64,000 nt of DNA, taken from assembly GCA_946222005.1 (NCBI GenBank), contig CAMIHP010000007.1:15524-79523 (forward strand). The letters run 5' to 3'. Position 1 is the stretch's first letter; the number at the start of each line of letters is the position of its first letter. The notes below the pieces were generated by a model. It was not told the origin of the DNA, made no database searches, and was given only the letters and a program-made list of their open reading frames with translations. Positions 34,428-43,104 of this stretch are shown one piece after another. This stretch comes from an uncultured Candidatus Saccharibacteria bacterium. GTDB taxonomy: Bacteria; Patescibacteriota; Saccharimonadia; Saccharimonadales; Saccharimonadaceae. Position numbers and translations under genes: made by a program.

Positions 34428-36737
34428 TCACTCGTTACTCTTCTCGACGAGCTTCATCATCACTGCTTCGACATGCGAACCGGGTCGGTCGCCGGCGACC
34501 TCGCCGTTCTTTTTCCAGCCTTGCCAACCTACCCAGGAGAGATGAGTGTTGTAATAAATATCGTAGCGAGTGGCGTCGATGGGGCTGAGACTAAGTTTAA
34601 GGGCTTCGAGTGCTTTGCTCTGACCAGTCGTGCCACAGGGCTGTGATGATGAAAGAGTAACTATTGGGTGCCACTGGCTAGCAACTTTTGCTTCGCACTG
34701 GATGGTGATGGGTGAACCATCGCGCAGCGATACGGCTTTGCCAAGACGGATTGCCTCGAGATAGCGTGATTTGCCAGTGGTGCCAGCCATGATAGGGTGT
34801 GATACATCGGGCATCCAGCCGATATAGCCTACGTGGGCAGCGTAGCTCAGTTGGTAGAGATCGGGCACAGCAGTATTGGTTGGGTTATAAAAGGCACCGC
34901 CGGGTAAGCTGAGTGTATGCTTCGGCACAAGGCGCACCTCGAGTGCTTCGAGCTGTCGGTAAGCGCCAGTCGAACCAGCTGGTTGGCCATTCTTGGCCCA
35001 ACCCATCCAGCCGACGTATTGCGAGTAACCTCGGTACCAGATGTCGTATGTAGCGGCAAGTTTGCCAGTGAGTAAGAAGCGGATTGCCTCGATGGAGCGG
35101 AACTGCCCTGTGGTGCCGGATACGTCGCCCGCTTGCTTCCAATCTTGCCAGCCGACGTAGCTAACATGTGATGAATATTGGATGTTGCCTGGCATACCCG
35201 TTGTGTTGTGGAGCGATGCTTTGATGGCTTCGATGCGGCGGCTTTGGCCAGTGGTACCGCTCATCATCTCATCGCGCACTTCTGGCTGCCAGCCAACCAT
35301 ACCAACATGTGAGCTGAGTGAGAGTCTAAGGGACGATGGATCGCCATGTGTTGCAATATTTTTATATGCTGCTCCAGATGACTCAGGCGCAGGCGTTCCT
35401 TTGCGCACAAGCTTTATTTCGACCGCTTCGATAGCATTGTTAGCTCCACCAGTCACACCAGCCACTTCACCATTCTTAGCCCAGCCCATCCAACCAATGT
35501 AGCTCACGTGGGCGCGATAGTAGATGTCATACGCTTGGGTGAGAGTACCAGTTGGCTGGATCTTGATGGCAGTGATTGGCCGGCCAAGCCCTGTTGTCCC
35601 CGACTGCATACTACCCTGCACAGTGGGTTGCCAACCGCGCTCGTTGCTGTATGAAGTATAACTTACCTCACCATCGATCGTGAGAGCTTGCATTGCCTTG
35701 CTTTGGCCAGTGACGCCTGTGATGCCACGGTTATGAATTACCCCTGTCCAGCCGACGTAGCTGCTGTGCGAGCGGAAGCTGATCAGTGGCCGGCTGTGCT
35801 GGGTCGAGCCAAACCAGTCGTTCCACACGCGCCAAAAGTTGCGGTTGCCATAGGCGCTGCAATGATCGCCTAAGCCATACATATTAGCCAGGGCTGCTTG
35901 ATTGGGTTGGTAGGGTGTGTAGGTGTAGAGTGCCGCTGTGGCCTTGCTCTCGATATACACATCGCCAGCGCCGCAGCCTCGCTGCACCACATTCCACAGG
36001 ATACGATTGGTTGCAAACGGCTTTTTGTACGACCACCACGGTTGCTGCATACTATCCAGATACCAGCGGATGAGCTGTGCTCCTGAGGCAACTTGCATCG
36101 AGAAGCCAGAATAGTTGCGATCGCAATTGGCACTGCCACCTGGGCCACTATCGGGGCAGTGCGAGCCCATGGCATAGGTGTATTGGTTTTGGAGTGGCCA
36201 AGTGTCGGAGGTGAGCGGGCCAGCCGACTCGGTGGCGATTTTCACTAGCAAGACTTTAGGGTTGAGATTGTTTTGCTTGGCAGCATCATAGATAATCTGC
36301 GCGGCACTGACTGCTCCAGCGGGGATCGTTCCACCGAAGTTATTGGCAGGGATGTAATTGCCCGGTGTGTATTTGGGCACTTCATAATAGTCCTTGAGGC
36401 AGACATATGGTGGCCCATGCCAACCTCGAGCGGCGGCATACTGTGCTCGGCTGATATCGCGCCTGCCATGTTCGGCAGCAGGCTGCCGGCCATAAGTGTC
36501 GCATTGTGGGTTGAGGCTATTGAGAAACGCCTGAATATCTGCCACCGACATATCGTCGCTATTGGTAAAAAGCAAATCATCAACGATATTACCTGCTCGC
36601 CAATCGGCTGCCGTTACCGCTTGGGCCGGGCGGGAGAGGATGGTTGCAGCACATATACTCACACACAAAACACCAGCAAGGATATATCGCCAATATGTCG
36701 AGAAGAGACGAGCGGTGGAGTATGATTGAGCCATCAT
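34428..36737 (-). CDS. Secreted ChW-repeat surface protein with lysozyme-like N-terminal domain
   Basis: Predicted secreted protein of 769 residues. A signal peptide occupies about 1-40 (YILAGVLCVSICAATIL, then SRPAQA). Residues 45-320 form a Cys-containing domain whose PKVLLVKIATESAGPLTS, YAMGSHCPDSGPGG and NYSGFSMQVASGAQLIRWY pattern resembles lytic-transglycosylase/lysozyme-like domains seen in actinobacterial surface proteins. From about 330 on there are nine copies, the eighth degenerate, of a roughly 45-residue unit with YVGW...WKxxGxxxGTTGxxxxIEAIxLxL. This is the clostridial hydrophobic W (ChW) repeat, associated with surface binding. The stop of the upstream gene abuts the ATGATG start, so both are cotranscribed. 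The binding target is unknown. Confidence 0.82.
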   Translation of the reverse strand: MMAQSYSTARLFSTYWRYILAGVLCVSICAATILSRPAQAVTAADWRAGNIVDDLLFTNSDDMSVADIQAFLNSLNPQCDTYGRQPAAEHGRRDISRAQYAAARGWHGPPYVCLKDYYEVPKYTPGNYIPANNFGGTIPAGAVSAAQIIYDAAKQNNLNPKVLLVKIATESAGPLTSDTWPLQNQYTYAMGSHCPDSGPGGSANCDRNYSGFSMQVASGAQLIRWYLDSMQQPWWSYKKPFATNRILWNVVQRGCGAGDVYIESKATAALYTYTPYQPNQAALANMYGLGDHCSAYGNRNFWRVWNDWFGSTQHSRPLISFRSHSSYVGWTGVIHNRGITGVTGQSKAMQALTIDGEVSYTSYSNERGWQPTVQGSMQSGTTGLGRPITAIKIQPTGTLTQAYDIYYRAHVSYIGWMGWAKNGEVAGVTGGANNAIEAVEIKLVRKGTPAPESSGAAYKNIATHGDPSSLRLSLSSHVGMVGWQPEVRDEMMSGTTGQSRRIEAIKASLHNTTGMPGNIQYSSHVSYVGWQDWKQAGDVSGTTGQFRSIEAIRFLLTGKLAATYDIWYRGYSQYVGWMGWAKNGQPAGSTGAYRQLEALEVRLVPKHTLSLPGGAFYNPTNTAVPDLYQLSYAAHVGYIGWMPDVSHPIMAGTTGKSRYLEAIRLGKAVSLRDGSPITIQCEAKVASQWHPIVTLSSSQPCGTTGQSKALEALKLSLSPIDATRYDIYYNTHLSWVGWQGWKKNGEVAGDRPGSHVEAVMMKLVEKSNE

Positions 36738-37313
36738 CTAGCGAATCTCCGTATCAAGCGTCTTCGTGAGTGTCTTGCCACCAAGCGGTGTGACAGCGAG
36801 GGAGATATGCCACATACCTTTGGGCAATGATCGGGCGGGCACAGAGAAGCCAGCACAGGTGGAATATTCTGGTTGGTAGATGATGGCAGCGTGCTGCTCG
36901 GAGCGCTGCTCGCTACTAGTGATCGTCAGCACGCACTGACCAGAAGAAAAGCCTTGTTCTCTCAGCTTAGTAGTCACGACGACCGTCTCGCCTGACTGCT
37001 CAGCAGAGAGCTCAATGTGCTTGGCCGAGGCTGGGACTGGCGCGGGCTGAGCCTGGGTGGTGCGCTGCTGCGAGGTGTCTTTGGTAGTATTCGTGTCGTG
37101 GGTTGTGTTGTTGTCTAGAAATGATTCTTTCGTGGCGGCATCGGTCTTGTGCTGTGTTTGTTTTTGGGCTGGTGTTGGCTCGTCTGACAGGGGCGGCAAT
37201 GGGGCGGGGCGCGTTGCGATATAGGCACCATAACCACCAGCGGCGACAAGCGCAATGCCAATACTAATGATGAGTGTGAGACGTTTTTTGGATAGAGTAC
37301 GTAATAATTTCAT
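36738..37313 (-). CDS. Anchored extracytoplasmic protein of unknown function, partner of the ChW protein
   Basis: No known family. The 191-residue product has an N-terminal membrane anchor (LTLIISIGIALVAAGGYGAYIA), a Pro/Thr/Gln-rich linker at about 35-95, and a small beta-rich C-terminal domain of about 95 residues with two cysteines (GQCVLTI and STCAGF) that could pair. The stop lies directly before the ChW gene start. A TGC-TATAGT extended -10 on the reverse strand (37342-37347) predicts a leader of about 22 nt with no Shine-Dalgarno. Confidence 0.6.
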   Translation of the reverse strand: MKLLRTLSKKRLTLIISIGIALVAAGGYGAYIATRPAPLPPLSDEPTPAQKQTQHKTDAATKESFLDNNTTHDTNTTKDTSQQRTTQAQPAPVPASAKHIELSAEQSGETVVVTTKLREQGFSSGQCVLTITSSEQRSEQHAAIIYQPEYSTCAGFSVPARSLPKGMWHISLAVTPLGGKTLTKTLDTEIR

Positions 37314-37347
37314 AATGATTGTGCTATTAGTGTTCTATGTCACTATA

Positions 37348-37599
37348 GCATAAGCGTATTGAAAGGGGAAGGTAAAAAAGAATTTTTGAAGCCCCTTGCA
37401 TAATTGTGTATTTTCTGTAGTGCGACAGGGTCGATATTTTCAAGAACAAAATCTCTGGTGTGGAAGCAAGATAGTAACAGTTCTTTATACGCACTCATGA
37501 GACGAAGTGGTTGATGCTAAAGAAAAAATATTGAGATTGAGACAGACGAAGTGCAAACTAAGAAACGGAAGAAACGAAGATATGTCGAGGTAGATCTTT
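37348..37599. other. Intergenic region without recognisable genes
   Basis: Between the anchored protein (which starts here on the reverse strand) and the 3' end of the DUF2142 gene. Moderately AT-rich; no tRNA, strong hairpin or coding pattern was seen. Confidence 0.4.
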
Positions 37600-39039
37600 T
37601 TATGCCACTGGTGGTACCGGTATCGGCGCGTGGTAAGCCCAATAGGTGCCAAAGGTATAGTATAGCAAAATTGCCGCACAGCCAAAGAATATAAGGGTAT
37701 GAAATACCTTAGCCGAGGCAGTATGGAACCAAATATACTTGCGTAGCCACACCCCACAGGGGATGAGTAGTACGAGTAGCGCCGTAAAGTAACGCCCCTG
37801 CACTCCATCGGCGTAGTATGCCCCGGCACCAAAGCGAATTGGTAGCAGCGCCCAGGCGGTGTACATTGCGTACGAAACTGCCGCAATGAAAACGGCAACA
37901 GTGGTGAGGTTGGCCGCGGCTAATCGACCAGCGGCTGGTGCGAGTGCTTGCTCCTCAGTCTTATCACGCTTGATGAGTGCAAGAAAGACCAGTAGAAAGA
38001 GTGGAATCAAAACAAAGAGCGGCAGGTGATATTTGAAACTTGAGAAGTCGCCCACACTTCCACGCACCACGATGTCGGTGTAGCCGATGTTTGGATTGAT
38101 GTAGGTATTAAAGAGGATGCGGATAAAGCCAAGCGGGTTGTGATGCAGCGGATTATCGGCTGCGCCAGATGAAAGAAGCGCACCATCATAGATCTTTTGC
38201 CAGATGAGCAGTGCCGCCAGCGACACAATACCAGTGCCTGCAATCAGCGCCCACTTATGCAGGCTGAAGGGGAGCTTCTTGAAAAGTGATGGCAGCTTGG
38301 ATAGCTTGGTGTTTGGGATGAAGAGTCGCCCTGGCAAAAAGAGTAGCGGGAAGAGTAGTAAACCGTTAACTGCCTTGGTCAGTGCCAGCAGCGCCGCTAT
38401 AGCTAAGAGGCCAGCAACTTGCTTGCGGCGGATCGGTGTTTCTTGGGTGTAGAGATTGAGAATCAGGGCGGTAATGAGGAATATCGCCACATTCGTCATG
38501 ACATCACTCGAGAGCGAAGCAGCGAGATGAACCATCAGTGGTAGCAGCCCCACTACTGCAAAGACCCACTTACCAATGCGCACCCACTTGATAATGAAAA
38601 ATACACTGAGCGCGTAGAACAGCAAGTTTGCAATCCGCCCAAAGAGAATCGTTAGGCCTGTCGACCCATTGAAGATATTAGCGATGAAAATACCAAGCGT
38701 TTGCGGTGCATGCATAATGGGGGCATAGCCCACGGCACTGTTGCATTTGCTTGTTGTCTTGAGATCTGAGCGGTTGATGGGGCGCGAATAATCAGCGCTG
38801 ATATTGCCATGATACACTGATGATGCTCGGCCATTAACGTCCGCTGGGTAGGTACAGCGCTTGGATTCTAAGCGCCCATCTGCCAGCGCATACGCCCGCA
38901 AGTAGTGCATATTTTCATCACTCACCGACAGCTGCGGCACAAAAAACGCCGACAATAAGCCAAACAACAAACACAGCGAAAGAAAGACCCGCTCTGGCCG
39001 TGCAATAAACGATTCGAATGATGCCCAATATTTCTTCAT
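37600..39039 (-). CDS. DUF2142-type polytopic membrane protein
   Basis: Large membrane protein of the DUF2142 family, whose members resemble GT-C glycosyltransferases and often lie in surface-glycan clusters. With ATG 39039 it has 479 residues and about ten or more hydrophobic segments. The first large loop contains PQLSVSDENMHYLRAYALADG, a DE pair after the first membrane segment as in GT-C enzymes. The C-terminal motif FGAGAYYADGVQGRYFTALLVLLIP is characteristic of the family. An open frame reaching 39108 is not used, because the reverse-strand TATAAT (39050-39055) lies inside it. The start is thus 10 nt after the box. Confidence 0.8.
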   Translation of the reverse strand: MKKYWASFESFIARPERVFLSLCLLFGLLSAFFVPQLSVSDENMHYLRAYALADGRLESKRCTYPADVNGRASSVYHGNISADYSRPINRSDLKTTSKCNSAVGYAPIMHAPQTLGIFIANIFNGSTGLTILFGRIANLLFYALSVFFIIKWVRIGKWVFAVVGLLPLMVHLAASLSSDVMTNVAIFLITALILNLYTQETPIRRKQVAGLLAIAALLALTKAVNGLLLFPLLFLPGRLFIPNTKLSKLPSLFKKLPFSLHKWALIAGTGIVSLAALLIWQKIYDGALLSSGAADNPLHHNPLGFIRILFNTYINPNIGYTDIVVRGSVGDFSSFKYHLPLFVLIPLFLLVFLALIKRDKTEEQALAPAAGRLAAANLTTVAVFIAAVSYAMYTAWALLPIRFGAGAYYADGVQGRYFTALLVLLIPCGVWLRKYIWFHTASAKVFHTLIFFGCAAILLYYTFGTYWAYHAPIPVPPVA

Positions 39040-39049
39040 AACACGCCTG

Positions 39050-39055
39050 ATTATA
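39050..39055 (-). promoter_or_regulatory. -10 box of the DUF2142 gene
   Basis: TATAAT on the reverse strand, 10 nt before ATG 39039; leader of about 4 nt. It is divergent from the flippase promoter 60 bp away. Confidence 0.5.
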
Positions 39056-39115
39056 GAGCACAAATCACAACAGAGCAAATTATGGTCTAAATCGCGAGAA
39101 ATAATCAACCAGTGG

Positions 39116-39121
39116 TATACT
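39116..39121 (+). promoter_or_regulatory. Extended -10 promoter of the flippase gene
   Basis: TGG followed by TATACT, 10 nt before ATG 39132; leader of about 4 nt. Confidence 0.5.
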
Positions 39122-39131
39122 AAATAAGATT

Positions 39132-40358
39132 ATGCAATCTAAAAATTATATCTGGAACTCCATTGGCTCCTTTTTGCAAAGTGCCATCTCGCCAGCGCTC
39201 CTGCTGCTTATTACGCGGCTGAATGGCATTGCGGACTCGGGGGTTTTTTCCTTTGCGCTGTCGCTCTCGGTGGTGTTTTGGGCGATTGGCTTGTGGGGTG
39301 GGCGCACTTATCAGGTGTCGGATGTGCGCAAAGAGTTTAGTAGCAGCAGTTACCTTGCCGTTAAACTCGTGACGTCGATCGTGATGATGGTAGGTGCGGT
39401 GCTGTTTTGCGCGGCAAATCACTATGATGCCGTTAAGTCGAGTATCATCATCGCGCTCGTACTCTTCAAGGCGCTGGAGGCAGTGGCCGACGCACTCTAT
39501 GGCGTGCTGCAGATTCACCACAGACTCTACGTCGTTGGCTATTCGCTTACGATCAAGGCAGTGGGTGGTTTTGGAGCATTTTTACTCGTCGATATGCTTG
39601 TGCACAGTGTGCTGTGGGGGGTGGTGGCAATTGTGGCGGTTAATGCTCTCATGCTTGTGTTGTACGATTGGCAACAGGTACAGCGGTACGAAGCTATCCA
39701 GCCCCATATCGATCATCTCATGCCTAAGCTGCGTCATGTTGGTATGATCATGCGGCGCTGCGCACCAGTGTTTCTTACCACATTCTTTACGATGTTTTCG
39801 CTTAATATTCCGCGCTATTTTCTCGATACATTCCACACGCACGAGATCGCGTATTTTGGTATTATGGCCATGCCCATTACCTTACTCTCGCTCTTCATTA
39901 CCTTCATTATTCAGCCCAATATTGTGCAGCTGTCGGAGCTCTATCATCAGCAAAAGCGCCTTGAGTTTCACGCTCTGGTGAGCAAAATTATCCTTATAGT
40001 CTTAGGGATTAGTGCGCTGACGCTCATTGCAACCTGGCTGGTTGGAGCGCCGCTCCTTACGCTCATTTTCAATGCGCGTATTACTGATTACCGCACCGAG
40101 CTACTCATCATGGTCGTGGGAGCGGTGGCCAATGCGCTGGTATCGATTTATATCAATATCCTCACCGTGCTGCGCGAATTTACCGGGCAGTTCTACATAC
40201 TTTTGCTGAGTAATATCGTACTCACAGTGGTGTCGTATGGCGTGGTGCAGCACCATGCGATGCTGGGCAGTGTGCTGTGCTTTATGGTAGCGGGCATCAT
40301 CCAAGCGGTGCTGCTCGCGGCAGTTTATCGCCGACAACTGCGCTCTATGGCTGTGTAG
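39132..40358 (+). CDS. Wzx-like polysaccharide flippase
   Basis: Predicted MATE/MOP-superfamily flippase that turns lipid-linked oligosaccharides to the outer face. The 408-residue protein has about twelve hydrophobic segments. The opening IWNSIGSFLQSAISPALLLLITRLNG and FSFALSLSVVFWAIGLWGGRTYQVSD are typical for the family, as is the positively charged loop RHVGMIMRRCAPVF between halves. It coexists with a separate ABC exporter, so two translocation routes, or two glycans, are suggested. It is followed by 430 nt of decayed sequence. Confidence 0.85.
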   Translation: MQSKNYIWNSIGSFLQSAISPALLLLITRLNGIADSGVFSFALSLSVVFWAIGLWGGRTYQVSDVRKEFSSSSYLAVKLVTSIVMMVGAVLFCAANHYDAVKSSIIIALVLFKALEAVADALYGVLQIHHRLYVVGYSLTIKAVGGFGAFLLVDMLVHSVLWGVVAIVAVNALMLVLYDWQQVQRYEAIQPHIDHLMPKLRHVGMIMRRCAPVFLTTFFTMFSLNIPRYFLDTFHTHEIAYFGIMAMPITLLSLFITFIIQPNIVQLSELYHQQKRLEFHALVSKIILIVLGISALTLIATWLVGAPLLTLIFNARITDYRTELLIMVVGAVANALVSIYINILTVLREFTGQFYILLLSNIVLTVVSYGVVQHHAMLGSVLCFMVAGIIQAVLLAAVYRRQLRSMAV

Positions 40359-40410
40359 GGTAGGTGGATGATCTCTATATCGCTTGGAGGTTAAGCTATT
40401 AGTTGTTTTT

Positions 40411-40699
40411 ATGAGGAATATCAGATCTTTATTATTAATCGCCTACCTAAATATCAAAGACTCCCTCGATAGAGTATTAAAAGGGTTGAGTCTACGAGAC
40501 ACCGACCTCTTGTGCTGGGATGAAACCGATCATTACAATTGATTGTACACCTCTATCTGGTGGAGCGATGAGAAGGTGGGGCTCTATCTAGTGCTAAGAA
40601 AGAGAGGTTATGAGATTCAATTTTTTCTGACTCACTACTTGGCAAAATTGGTTGCAACGATATCCTGAGGAGGTGAGAGATTTAACGGTGCTATAGATT
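40411..40699 (+). pseudogene. Decayed glycosyltransferase remnants
   Basis: Fragmented coding signal in an otherwise empty 460-nt gap. ATG 40520 starts MKPIITIDCTPLSGGAMRRW, a plausible GT4-type N-terminus. A frame change continues as LYLVLRKRGYEIQFF, and a return to the first frame gives WQNWLQRYPEEVRDLTVL before stops. A preceding 43-codon open piece (40411-40542) reading MRNIRSLLLIAYLNIKDSL overlaps it and may be the tail of a second broken gene. Multiple stops and two frame shifts within 180 nt show it is not functional. Assignment to glycosyltransferases is by pattern only. Confidence 0.45.
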
Positions 40700-40791
40700 T
40701 TTTAAAAGGGATAGGGTAGCTCTTCAGTATATTTTTGTCTCACATCGACCATACGATTTCATATATCTCAAAAAGCTTACGCTAACTGTGC

Positions 40792-40797
40792 TATAAT
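40792..40797 (+). promoter_or_regulatory. Extended -10 promoter of the first rmlD-like gene
   Basis: TGC followed by TATAAT. The leader of about 15 nt carries AAAGGAGG (40807-40814) before ATG 40819. Confidence 0.7.
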
Positions 40798-40818
40798 AGC
40801 GGAAACAAAGGAGGGTAT

Positions 40819-41676
40819 ATGAGCAAGGGGATTGTAATATTGGGTTGTAATGGCCAAGTGGGGCGGGCGCTCCAGGAGATATATCCAAAGGCAACGGCGC
40901 TGGGTCATCAGCAGCTCGACATTGCGGACGAAGAGCAGGTGCTTGGGTATGATTGGTCGGGTGTGGATGTCATTATCAACGCGGCAGCGTTCGTCAATGC
41001 CGATGGATCCGAAACGCGTGAAGGCCGCACTAAAGCGTGGCAGGTTAATGCCGTTGGCCCACGCAACCTCGTCAAGGTAGCGCTGGAGCACGATATTACA
41101 TTGGTGCACTACTCATCCGACTATGTCTTTGATGGGACGAACAAAAACCATGGTGAGGATGAGTCGCTCTCACCACTGTCGGTCTATGGTGATGTCAAGG
41201 CAGCAGGGGATCTACTGGTTAGCCTTGCGCCGCGCCATTATGTGCTACGTGTTTCGTGGGTGATTGGTGATGGGCATAACTTCCCGCGGACGATGAAGCG
41301 CCTGGCTGACATGCGCATTAATCCCAAGGTTGTGGATGATCAATATGGTCGGCCAACCTTTGCATCGGAGATCGCGCGCGCCACCAAGCATTTACTAGAC
41401 ACCAAGGCAGAGTATGGTTTGTATCATGTGTCTAACTCTGGGCCGATCAAATCGTGGGCAGAACTTGCCGAGGATGTCTTCGAATATGCAGGGCACGATC
41501 GCGATAGGGTTGTAAAAGTGTCAACACAAGAGTATAGTAAAGATAAGATTCCGTTTGCGCCTCGACCAATGTATAGCGATATGAATTTGTCGAAGCTGCA
41601 CAACACCGGATTCATCAGTGAGAGCTATCAGCCATTACTGGAAAACTACGTAAAAAACATAGCAGCGGTGGAATAA
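40819..41676 (+). CDS. dTDP-4-dehydrorhamnose reductase paralogue (RmlD-like) 1
   Basis: Short-chain NAD(P)-dependent reductase of the RmlD family, which makes dTDP-L-rhamnose from the 4-keto sugar. The 285-residue product has the cofactor loop GCNGQVG near residues 9-15, LVHYSSDYVFDG, and the catalytic YxxxK in VYGDVKAAGD. The same length and closely similar motif order occur in the second rmlD at 46043, so these are paralogues. This copy is paired with a GT8 gene 16 nt downstream rather than with rmlB and rmlC, so it may act on a different substrate or be a spare. A perfect AAAGGAGG ribosome site is present. Confidence 0.8.
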   Translation: MSKGIVILGCNGQVGRALQEIYPKATALGHQQLDIADEEQVLGYDWSGVDVIINAAAFVNADGSETREGRTKAWQVNAVGPRNLVKVALEHDITLVHYSSDYVFDGTNKNHGEDESLSPLSVYGDVKAAGDLLVSLAPRHYVLRVSWVIGDGHNFPRTMKRLADMRINPKVVDDQYGRPTFASEIARATKHLLDTKAEYGLYHVSNSGPIKSWAELAEDVFEYAGHDRDRVVKVSTQEYSKDKIPFAPRPMYSDMNLSKLHNTGFISESYQPLLENYVKNIAAVE

Positions 41677-41692
41677 AGGAGAGAGGCAGGCC

Positions 41693-42721
41693 ATGCCCAG
41701 AGTCAAAAAGAAAATCTTAAACGTCTTGTATCAGAGTGACGATAACTACGCAGTGGTGAGTGCGATTTCGATCGCATCACTGCTTGAGAATAACAAGACG
41801 CTCGACGAGATTCATATTTTTTATTGTGGGTATAAGCTGAGCAAGCAAAGTAAAGATCGCCTCAAGAAGTTGGTTGAAAAATACCCCAACGCCTATTTAA
41901 CATTCATTAATCCCAATGCGTACCACAAGAAATTACAGAAGCTAGGTGTTAAGCCATGGCATGGCGTGTATGTGACGTGGCTCAAGATGCTGGCGCTAGC
42001 CGATCTTGATATCAAGACCGATCGCGTACTCTACCTTAATCCACATACGATCATTACCAGCTCGCTTGATGGTTTACTGGAGCTTGATTTCGAGAAAAAT
42101 ATCATGGTACTGGCCTACGATACGCTCACTAATCAGCACAAAGCAACGATTGGCCTCCAGCCCACCGATGGTTACTACAATTGTGGCATCATGCTTATCA
42201 ATCACAAAAAATGGCTCAAAGATGATGTATCGAGTCAAGTGATAGAGCATCTGTGGAAGAAAAGCGACTATGTCATTGCCGATCAAGACCTCTGTAATGT
42301 TATGTTCCGAGGACAGATCAAGACGCTCGATATCGCCTATAATTTCTCTAGTGCGTTTTATGCTTATCGGCCGCAGGATCTGCTGCGCATTAATAATCTT
42401 AAGCAGCCGTATTTCTATAGTTACGACGAGATTATGACTAACTATTACAGCCCAAAGATTATTCACTCGCTCTACGGTATTCAGGGTAAACCGTGGGAAG
42501 TTGGCAACAAGCACCCCAACCGGCTGCTGTGGCAAAAGTACTTTGCACTCACTCCGTGGAAAAACACCGAGCTTCCGCATGCTAAGAAAACACTGGTGTG
42601 GTATCTGTATGATGTCTTACCTCGCCCAATCTTTATGCAGCTATACATCATGGCAGTGGAGCGCAAATTTGCTGAAGTCGATAAAGAAAAAACCGAGACT
42701 ACTGAAGCAAACGTGAGGTAG
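41693..42721 (+). CDS. Glycosyltransferase family 8-like protein lacking the DxD motif
   Basis: GT8 fold, a retaining GT-A family that normally needs a DxD metal site. The 342-residue protein has NVLYQSDDNYAVVSAISIASLL at the N-terminus, YVTWLKMLALADL, GYYNCGIMLINHKKWL and ADQDLCNVMF, all at family positions. Where active members read YLDxDT, this protein reads YLNPHT (Asn116, Pro117, His118), so both metal-binding aspartates are missing. It may be catalytically dead, or use another metal arrangement. It forms a two-gene operon with the upstream rmlD-like gene and ends before a clear terminator. Confidence 0.75.
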   Translation: MPRVKKKILNVLYQSDDNYAVVSAISIASLLENNKTLDEIHIFYCGYKLSKQSKDRLKKLVEKYPNAYLTFINPNAYHKKLQKLGVKPWHGVYVTWLKMLALADLDIKTDRVLYLNPHTIITSSLDGLLELDFEKNIMVLAYDTLTNQHKATIGLQPTDGYYNCGIMLINHKKWLKDDVSSQVIEHLWKKSDYVIADQDLCNVMFRGQIKTLDIAYNFSSAFYAYRPQDLLRINNLKQPYFYSYDEIMTNYYSPKIIHSLYGIQGKPWEVGNKHPNRLLWQKYFALTPWKNTELPHAKKTLVWYLYDVLPRPIFMQLYIMAVERKFAEVDKEKTETTEANVR

Positions 42722-42736
42722 CGTATATAATAAAAC

Positions 42737-42765
42737 AAACCGGCTCAAGGAAATCGAGCCGGTTT
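42737..42765 (+). terminator. Intrinsic terminator after the GT8 gene
   Basis: Ten-bp perfect stem AAACCGGCTC / GAGCCGGTTT with a 9-nt loop, 15 nt after the stop; the T-tract is short. Confidence 0.75.
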
Positions 42766-43104
42766 CGTCGTGTGCTGCAAAGGGCAATATTTCTTGATGT
42801 AGAATAGTGTAAATTTTTACGCTCTTACTATCATGTATATTACTCAAGACAGCGCGTTATTCTAAAATTTCTCGATATAAAAATATAAAAAAGTGTTTTA
42901 TAAAAGTGAAAACCAATTTCGTGTCCATTATCTCATCTATAATGAAACTGGAATTAACTAATAGAGAAAATAATAAGCGAATTACTGCTAATGAATGTAT
43001 TCTCAAGTTCTACCATACAGTAGTACAAGAGCAAAGGGACACTAATTTACTCACAAAATAACCGCTATTTTTATAGAGGTGAGAGGATAGTCAAATTACA
43101 TCAA
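42766..43104. other. AT-rich intergenic region between convergent genes
   Basis: No gene, RNA or repeat recognised. Stops are frequent in all frames. Its AT-richness and length resemble the decayed stretch at 40411, so it may be degraded sequence. Confidence 0.4.
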
